DNA of 64,000 nt from an uncultured Prevotella sp. (GTDB lineage Bacteria > Bacteroidota > Bacteroidia > Bacteroidales > Bacteroidaceae), in NCBI GenBank assembly GCA_900770025.1, contig CAAGIW010000020.1, positions 1 to 64,000 on the forward strand, in the 5' to 3' direction. The position numbers and the translations under genes are program-made. The notes below the pieces were generated by a model. The model saw nothing but the letters and a program-made list of their open reading frames with translations. It did no database searches and was not told where the DNA came from. Below, in pieces: positions 59,844-64,000 of this stretch (the first letter of the stretch is position 1; every line of letters starts with the position of its first letter).

Positions 59844-59931
59844 CAAGCGTTGTGCGGCAGAAAGATGCAGCAGTGTTGCACCATTTGTTCCAAAACATCG
59901 ATAAAAAAACGTCAAAAGTACCAATATCATC

Positions 59932-60753
59932 ATGAAGAAACCGCTTCTGTTGTTCCTCTTCGCCATGGCCGCATTGGGCTCTATGGCAGCGGGCAAGTGC
60001 CTTGTGTTGAACCTGTGGCCTGTGGGTGCGCCCCACAAAAGTGCCGATGCGGCCGACACCGCCAAGGTGTATGTGTATCTGCCCGATGCCGCCAAGGCCA
60101 ACGGCAAGGCCGTGGTGATATGCCCGGGCGGAGGCTATGTGGGTCTGTCGATGGGCCACGAGGGCAAGGACTGGGCCCCCTATCTCAACAAGATGGGTGT
60201 GGCCGCCATTGTGCTGAAGTATCGACTGCCCCACGGCGACAAGCGAATACCCGTGGAGGATGCCGAAGAGGCGGTGAAATTGGTGAGACTGATGGCCAAG
60301 AGTTGGCACATAGATCCGCAGCAGGTGGGCATCATGGGCTTCTCTGCCGGCGGACATCTGGCATCGGTGGTGGCCACGCAGGCCCGTGGAGATGCCGCCC
60401 CCAACTATCAGTTGCTGTTCTATCCCGTCATCACCATGGCCCCGGGCTATACCCACAAAGTCACCATGACCCAGTTTCTCGGCGAGCATCCAAGCAAGAA
60501 AAACGTGCGCACCTACAGCAGCGACCAGCAGGTGAGCCGTGTCACTCCGCGTGCCTTCATTGCTCTCTGCGATGATGATATGGACGTGCTGCCTGCCAAT
60601 GGCGTGAACTATTACTTGGAGTGCTACCGCCACGATGTGCCTGCCGCCCTGCATGTTTATCCTTCTGGGGGCCACGGCTGGGGCTGCAAACCCGACTTTG
60701 CGGGCCACATCCAGCTGATGCTCGACTTGGATTTGTGGTTCAGAAGCTTTTGA
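59932..60753 (+). CDS. Secreted alpha/beta hydrolase (esterase)
   Basis: Serine esterase of the alpha/beta-hydrolase fold, 273 aa. Signal peptide MKKPLLLFLFAMAALGSMAA. Oxyanion region CPGGGYVGLS, nucleophile serine in GFSAGGHLAS, acid Asp in CDDDMDVLP and catalytic histidine in SGGHGWG: a complete triad. Similar proteins are acetyl-xylan or feruloyl esterases in plant polysaccharide loci. With GH115 elsewhere in the window a xylan-related role is plausible but not shown. Monocistronic. Confidence 0.88.
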   Translation: MKKPLLLFLFAMAALGSMAAGKCLVLNLWPVGAPHKSADAADTAKVYVYLPDAAKANGKAVVICPGGGYVGLSMGHEGKDWAPYLNKMGVAAIVLKYRLPHGDKRIPVEDAEEAVKLVRLMAKSWHIDPQQVGIMGFSAGGHLASVVATQARGDAAPNYQLLFYPVITMAPGYTHKVTMTQFLGEHPSKKNVRTYSSDQQVSRVTPRAFIALCDDDMDVLPANGVNYYLECYRHDVPAALHVYPSGGHGWGCKPDFAGHIQLMLDLDLWFRSF

Positions 60754-60907
60754 GTATTGGGGGAAGACAACCCTGACTGGGGGAGTTTTGTGTGCTTTCA
60801 GTGCGGGATAATGAAGAAAACAGAAAGCCATTCTTTCGTGAAGAAACGTGAGTTTGGCAGAAGACTCATGCTCCAATTTTGCTCTTGTCGATGATGCTCC
60901 CTGCATA

Positions 60908-61215
60908 CCGTTTTGCAAAACGCACCATTTTGCATTGCAAAACGCACCATTTTGGAACGCAAAACGCACCGTTTTAGAAAACACCCCCATTTGCTTTGGA
61001 ATTTGATAAGCATTTAGTGAAGTTTTGCAACGTGCATTATTCGCTCATCGTCAGTTACTTATCCTTTAATCAAATTACTGCGTTCATGTTTTGTCCTCCT
61101 CCCCTTGGGGAGGCTGGGTGGGGCCTTCACGTTTTATTCTCCTCCCCTTGGGGAGGTCGGGTGGGGCCTTTGTTCTTTCTATCTCCTCCCCTTGGGGAGG
61201 GTCGGGTGGGGCTAT
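60908..61215 (-). repeat. Composite dispersed element, copy C (inverted)
   Basis: In the minus direction: three CC-dyads (61215-61087), a spacer of about 110 bp (ACATGAACGCAGTAATTTG ... GCAAATGGGGGTGTTTTCT), then a 22-bp array (60980-60908). It is closely related to copy B. Between the esterase stop and this element (60754-60907) nothing is recognised. Confidence 0.85.
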
Positions 61216-61242
61216 CCTTCAACTTATCTCCAAAAACCTCCC

Positions 61243-61968
61243 TTACTTATATAGTTCCCCAAGCACGTCTGGCGAGCGCAGTTCGGGGAAGTTGGGCAGG
61301 TGCAGGCGGTAGAACTGCTCGATAACCTCGATGAGGCGCTGCCTCTCTGTGCGCGACATGCGAAACAAGTGCATGGTGGCATAGCTGAGTCGCATCAGCG
61401 AAAGGATGACCACTGCCTCCTCTGGTTTCAGATATTGTGGATGAATGGGGACCGAAGCACAGAAGCATGCGCCCCGAAGGTCGAAGCAACAGTTGGGCGT
61501 GTAGTCGGCCAGATTGGGACTGAAGCCCAAAAACTGCGTGAGCTTCAGCATGAACACGATGTGGAAGTTGGCAAACACCCCCGTGCAATGGTCCAACCAC
61601 ATCAAGCTGTCGGCGATGTAGTCGAACAGCATCTCGTTGCCTTCCTCCCCCTTGAGGACATGAGTAAGGAACTCAGAGATGAACAGAGCGATGCCCAATT
61701 TTCCCGGATTTATCGGTATCGACATGTAGGGATGCAGCGGAGCCGCCTCTCGCAGATGCTGCAACGAGGCCCCCGTGCGCTGGTCGTACACCACGGAAAG
61801 CAGTGTCAGCGGAATGAAATACTGTCTTTTCAGTCGTGCTTTGGGCGAGGTGGAGCGCGGAACGGCAAACGATACCCTGCCATGTGAGCGGGTAAACATC
61901 TCTACAATCATCCTGTTGTCGGCGTGCTTGATAACGCGCAACACCAAAGCTTCGGTCTGTATAATCAT
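61243..61968 (-). CDS. recO: DNA repair protein RecO
   Basis: RecFOR-pathway recombination mediator, 241 aa, full length. N-terminal OB fold begins MIIQTEALVLRVIKHADNRM, with VEMFTRSHGRVSFAV. The C-terminal helical part has CCFDLRGACFC in the region where many RecO proteins bind zinc. Start at ATG 61968 for the conserved OB-fold start; the longer frame runs into a 67-bp tandem duplication. The -7 box is at 62127-62134, giving a leader of about 150 nt. Confidence 0.93.
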   Translation of the reverse strand: MIIQTEALVLRVIKHADNRMIVEMFTRSHGRVSFAVPRSTSPKARLKRQYFIPLTLLSVVYDQRTGASLQHLREAAPLHPYMSIPINPGKLGIALFISEFLTHVLKGEEGNEMLFDYIADSLMWLDHCTGVFANFHIVFMLKLTQFLGFSPNLADYTPNCCFDLRGACFCASVPIHPQYLKPEEAVVILSLMRLSYATMHLFRMSRTERQRLIEVIEQFYRLHLPNFPELRSPDVLGELYK

Positions 61969-61994
61969 TTGTTGTGGGACGTTTGTTTTGCACA

Positions 61995-62128
61995 AAAACA
62001 GTGCCAACGAACACAAAAGAAAACTTGTTTTCAGTTTGTTGAGTGCCGCCTGTTTTCTGAAAAAACAGTGCCAACGAACACAAAAGAAAACTTGTTTTCA
62101 GTTTGTTGAGTGCCGCCTGTTTTCTGCA
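61995..62128 (-). repeat. 67-bp tandem duplication in the recO leader
   Basis: Two copies with a 67-bp period (ACAGTGCCAACGAACACAAA begins at 61998 and 62065). Each contains the dyad GAAAACTTGTTTTC and GTGCC at both ends. They span most of the leader between the -7 box and the recO start. Confidence 0.9.
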
Positions 62129-62134
62129 AAAGTA
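62127..62134 (-). promoter_or_regulatory. -7 promoter box TACTTTTG of recO
   Basis: Minus-strand TAnnTTTG match at the outer edge of the 67-bp duplication. Confidence 0.5.
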
Positions 62135-62173
62135 CGAAAAAAGGCTAAAAAGCGGTATTTTTCTTCATAAAAG

Positions 62174-62205
62174 TTTTGTGGATAAAGAATTTATATATAA
62201 CTTTG
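62174..62205 (+). promoter_or_regulatory. Complete Bacteroidetes promoter for tRNA-Glu
   Basis: The -33 box TTTTG (62174-62178) and the -7 box TAACTTTG (62198-62205) are separated by 19 bp, the expected spacing. The tRNA starts 18 bp further on. Confidence 0.75.
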
Positions 62206-62223
62206 CACCCGCAAATCAGCATT

Positions 62224-62295
62224 GGTCCCTTCGTCTATCGGTTAGGACGAGAGATTTTCATTCTCTAAAGAGGAGTTCGACTCTCCTAGGGACTA
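62224..62295 (+). tRNA. tRNA-Glu (anticodon TTC)
   Basis: 72 nt. Acceptor GGTCCCT pairs with AGGGACT, with A as discriminator. Anticodon stem AGAGA/TCTCT around the loop TTTTCAT with anticodon TTC. T-arm GAGGAGTTCGACTCTCC. No CCA is encoded. It lies 24 bp before rpsT, so they may share a transcript. Confidence 0.95.
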
Positions 62296-62319
62296 CTCAT
62301 TTAAAGAAGAATAATAAAG

Positions 62320-62574
62320 ATGGCAAATCACAAATCATCAATCAAAAGAATTCGTCAGGAGAAGACGAGAACACTGCACAACAAATACTACGCCAAGACA
62401 ATGCGTAATGCTGTGCGCAAGCTTCGCGCTACAACAGACAAGGAGGAGGCTGTGAAGATGCTTCCCTTGGTTCAGAAGATGCTGGACAAACTGGTTAAGA
62501 CTCACATTATCCACAAGAACAAGGCTGCCAACCTCAAGTCTGGTGTTGCCTTGCACGTGAATAGATTAGGCTAA
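62320..62574 (+). CDS. rpsT: 30S ribosomal protein S20
   Basis: Ribosomal protein S20, 84 aa, full length: [20 protein letters not shown] at the start, then [18 protein letters not shown] at the end. Small, basic, helical, binds 16S rRNA. It follows tRNA-Glu closely and is ended by the hairpin at 62594-62634. Confidence 0.97.
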   Translation: MANHKSSIKRIRQEKTRTLHNKYYAKTMRNAVRKLRATTDKEEAVKMLPLVQKMLDKLVKTHIIHKNKAANLKSGVALHVNRLG

Positions 62575-62593
62575 ACGCGGACATAGCCACAAG

Positions 62594-62634
62594 AAAAAAG
62601 TCGATATGCAATATATCGGCTTTTTCTTTTTTTA
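62594..62634 (+). terminator. Rho-independent terminator of rpsT
   Basis: AAAAAGTCGATAT pairs with ATATCGGCTTTTT around a GCAAT loop, followed by a T-rich run (TTTTTCTTTTTTT). It begins 20 bp after the stop codon. Confidence 0.88.
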
Positions 62635-62717
62635 TGCACTTTCTCTAACCGCAGTGTGGCAGAATCGCACCCAAAAAACGGCACTTGCGGCCTGAAAGCG
62701 CAGGAACTTTCTCCCCC

Positions 62718-62737
62718 TTATACAGCAAACTGTATAA
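62718..62737. other. Perfect 8-bp inverted repeat
   Basis: TTATACAG-CAAA-CTGTATAA, about 110 bp upstream of the -7 box of the last gene. It could be an operator. The rest of 62635-62840 shows nothing recognised. Confidence 0.5.
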
Positions 62738-62843
62738 AATATTTATAATGAATTGTTTATGCTTTCCATTGATTTGAATCAAGAAAACAACGAGTTTGGT
62801 GGAAACGTATCAGTCTTTTGCCCTGTCGTATCGGTTTGTTTGC

Positions 62844-62851
62844 TACCTTTG
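62844..62851 (+). promoter_or_regulatory. -7 promoter box TACCTTTG
   Basis: TAnnTTTG match 43 bp before the ATG of the DUF3575 gene. Confidence 0.6.
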
Positions 62852-62894
62852 AAAAGGTGAATAATTTGATTATACATTTCTAACTGACAAGGTG

Positions 62895-64000
62895 ATGCGT
62901 ATAGGTCAATCAATAGATTGGTTGTTTGCATTGGTGCTTGCTTTATCATCCATCAGCCCGGCTTTTGCTTTTGTGCAAACAGAAGGAGGAGACTGCTCTT
63001 CAGACAGTGTTGCTGTGCGCATCTTCTTCCGCACCAATCACTCTGACATCGACCCCACATTCAGTAACAACAGTCAGCATATCACCCGCTTTTTCTCCTC
63101 TCTCGACAGTGTGACCCGCCTGCCGCAGGTCAGCATAGACAGTGTGGTGCTGGTCAGTTCTTCGGCCTCGCCCGAGGGAAACGCCCGTGCCAACAACCTG
63201 CTGAGCCGCAGGCGTGCCGCTGCGGTGGAGGCCCTCTTCAAACAGCACTGCACCACCGACGTGAGGTTTCGGGTGGTCACGGCAGGCGAAGACTGGGAAG
63301 GCCTGTCGGCATTGCTGCGCACCTCTGGCATCAAGGGCAGGGAAGAGGCGCTGGAAATCATGGGCAGCACGCCCGAATGGGTGGTGAGCAACGGCAGGAT
63401 AGTGGGCAGCCGCAAGAAAGCCATGATGGATTTGAAGGGCGGAAACGTGTGGCGCGAGATGCACCAACAGCTCTTCCCCCTGCTGCGACAGGCCACGCTG
63501 ACGGTGTATTATGCCACCCACCAGGAGGCCGAAACGCCTGCCGGCATACAGAAAGAAGAGCCCAAAGCGCCCGACACCCTGGCATCGGCACCGCAACCGG
63601 CACTGCCTGTGGAAGAGCCTGTGGCAGCTCCCGTTGTGCCAGCGGCCATCCCCACCGAAACCAAGCAACCGCTGTGCGCCATCAAGACCAATCTGCTGGC
63701 CGATGCCGCCACGTTGGTGAACATAGGTATCGAGATTCCTGTGGGCCAGAGGGTCAGCATTGCCGGCATGTTCTACTTCCCCTGGTGGCGCAGCCGTGCC
63801 AACCACCTCACCATACAGATGCTCGGCGGCACGGTGGAAGGCCGCTACTGGCTGGGCGACAGGAGCCGCCACAACCTGCTCACGGGCTTCTTTGCCGGAG
63901 TGTATGGCGGTGCCGGCTACTATGATTTCCAGCTTGGCAGTATGTCGAATGGCGACGGCGTGCAGGGCGACTTCTACGTGATGGGCGGAATCAGTGCCGG
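62895..64000 (+). CDS. DUF3575 family protein with OmpA-like domain (cut by window end)
   Basis: Open frame of 368 codons with no stop before the window ends. Signal peptide DWLFALVLALSSISPAFAF. Residues about 40-220 hold an OmpA-like region (VLVSSSASPEGNARANNLLS with RRRAAAVEAL). After a Pro/Ala/Glu-rich linker (about 225-255) the DUF3575 domain starts at LCAIKTNLLADAATLVNIGI and reads as outer-membrane beta strands. DUF3575 genes often precede fimbrillin (Mfa/Fim) clusters in Bacteroidales, so such genes may lie just beyond the window. It is incomplete only because of the window edge. Confidence 0.85.
   Translation, partial: MRIGQSIDWLFALVLALSSISPAFAFVQTEGGDCSSDSVAVRIFFRTNHSDIDPTFSNNSQHITRFFSSLDSVTRLPQVSIDSVVLVSSSASPEGNARANNLLSRRRAAAVEALFKQHCTTDVRFRVVTAGEDWEGLSALLRTSGIKGREEALEIMGSTPEWVVSNGRIVGSRKKAMMDLKGGNVWREMHQQLFPLLRQATLTVYYATHQEAETPAGIQKEEPKAPDTLASAPQPALPVEEPVAAPVVPAAIPTETKQPLCAIKTNLLADAATLVNIGIEIPVGQRVSIAGMFYFPWWRSRANHLTIQMLGGTVEGRYWLGDRSRHNLLTGFFAGVYGGAGYYDFQLGSMSNGDGVQGDFYVMGGISA

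Overview
The window is a chromosomal segment of a Bacteroidales bacterium, most like Prevotella and relatives. The evidence is the recurring -7 promoter box TAnnTTTG (about 20 clear examples), the near absence of strong Shine-Dalgarno sites, Bacteroidetes-restricted families (DUF4294, DUF3943, DUF3575, THUMP-like methyltransferase, Omp28-like protein), many secreted proteins with a glutamine right after the signal peptidase site, and C-termini resembling type IX secretion sorting signals. Coding DNA is GC-rich; two genes (25483-27468 and 35815-37164) are clearly more AT-rich. I see no rRNA, insertion sequence, CRISPR array or prophage. One tRNA (Glu) is present.

Layout. 206-6311: a five-gene operon for acid-sugar catabolism (DapA-family aldolase, SSS symporter, Fe-alcohol dehydrogenase, PdxA-type dehydrogenase, DUF1537 kinase), convergent with a GH115 alpha-glucuronidase. 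8978-11308: threonine aldolase, a 31-residue membrane-peptide gene with its own promoter, dyad and terminator, and a sirtuin. 11639-14089: three FKBP isomerases in a row for different compartments. 14243-17537: Lrp regulator, a fused gamma-glutamyl hydrolase/dipeptidase, and a glutaminyl cyclase lipoprotein. 18047-20380: U32 protein, SufE, DUF4294. 20516-25050: flavoprotein, C_GCAxxG_C_C protein, OPT transporter, MiaB. 25264-27844: an AT-rich secreted protein with a short acidic peptide downstream and, upstream, a leader-peptide/RNA-hairpin arrangement that looks like an attenuator. 28094-37164: CoA transferase, CysS, TonB-dependent receptor, LpxL-like acyltransferase, AAA ATPase. 37268-56779: Na/Pi cotransporter and a pectin-oriented set (PL1, sulfatase, SDR, PL9) mixed with RNA-modification genes and surface proteins. 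56828-64000: HlyIII, MATE, Nudix, esterase, RecO, tRNA-Glu, S20, and a DUF3575 gene cut by the window end.

Themes. (1) Plant cell-wall polysaccharide use: GH115 and an esterase for glucuronoxylan, PL1/PL9 lyases and a mannonate-oxidoreductase-like SDR for pectin, plus acid-sugar catabolism. (2) Envelope protein maturation: FKBPs, glutaminyl cyclase and many Q+1 secreted proteins. (3) Intergenic DNA is densely filled with several repeat families. Three of them have a 22-bp period, one array has exchanged its core, and three loci share a roughly 300-bp composite element.

All calls were made by reading the sequence; no database search, folding program or alignment was run.
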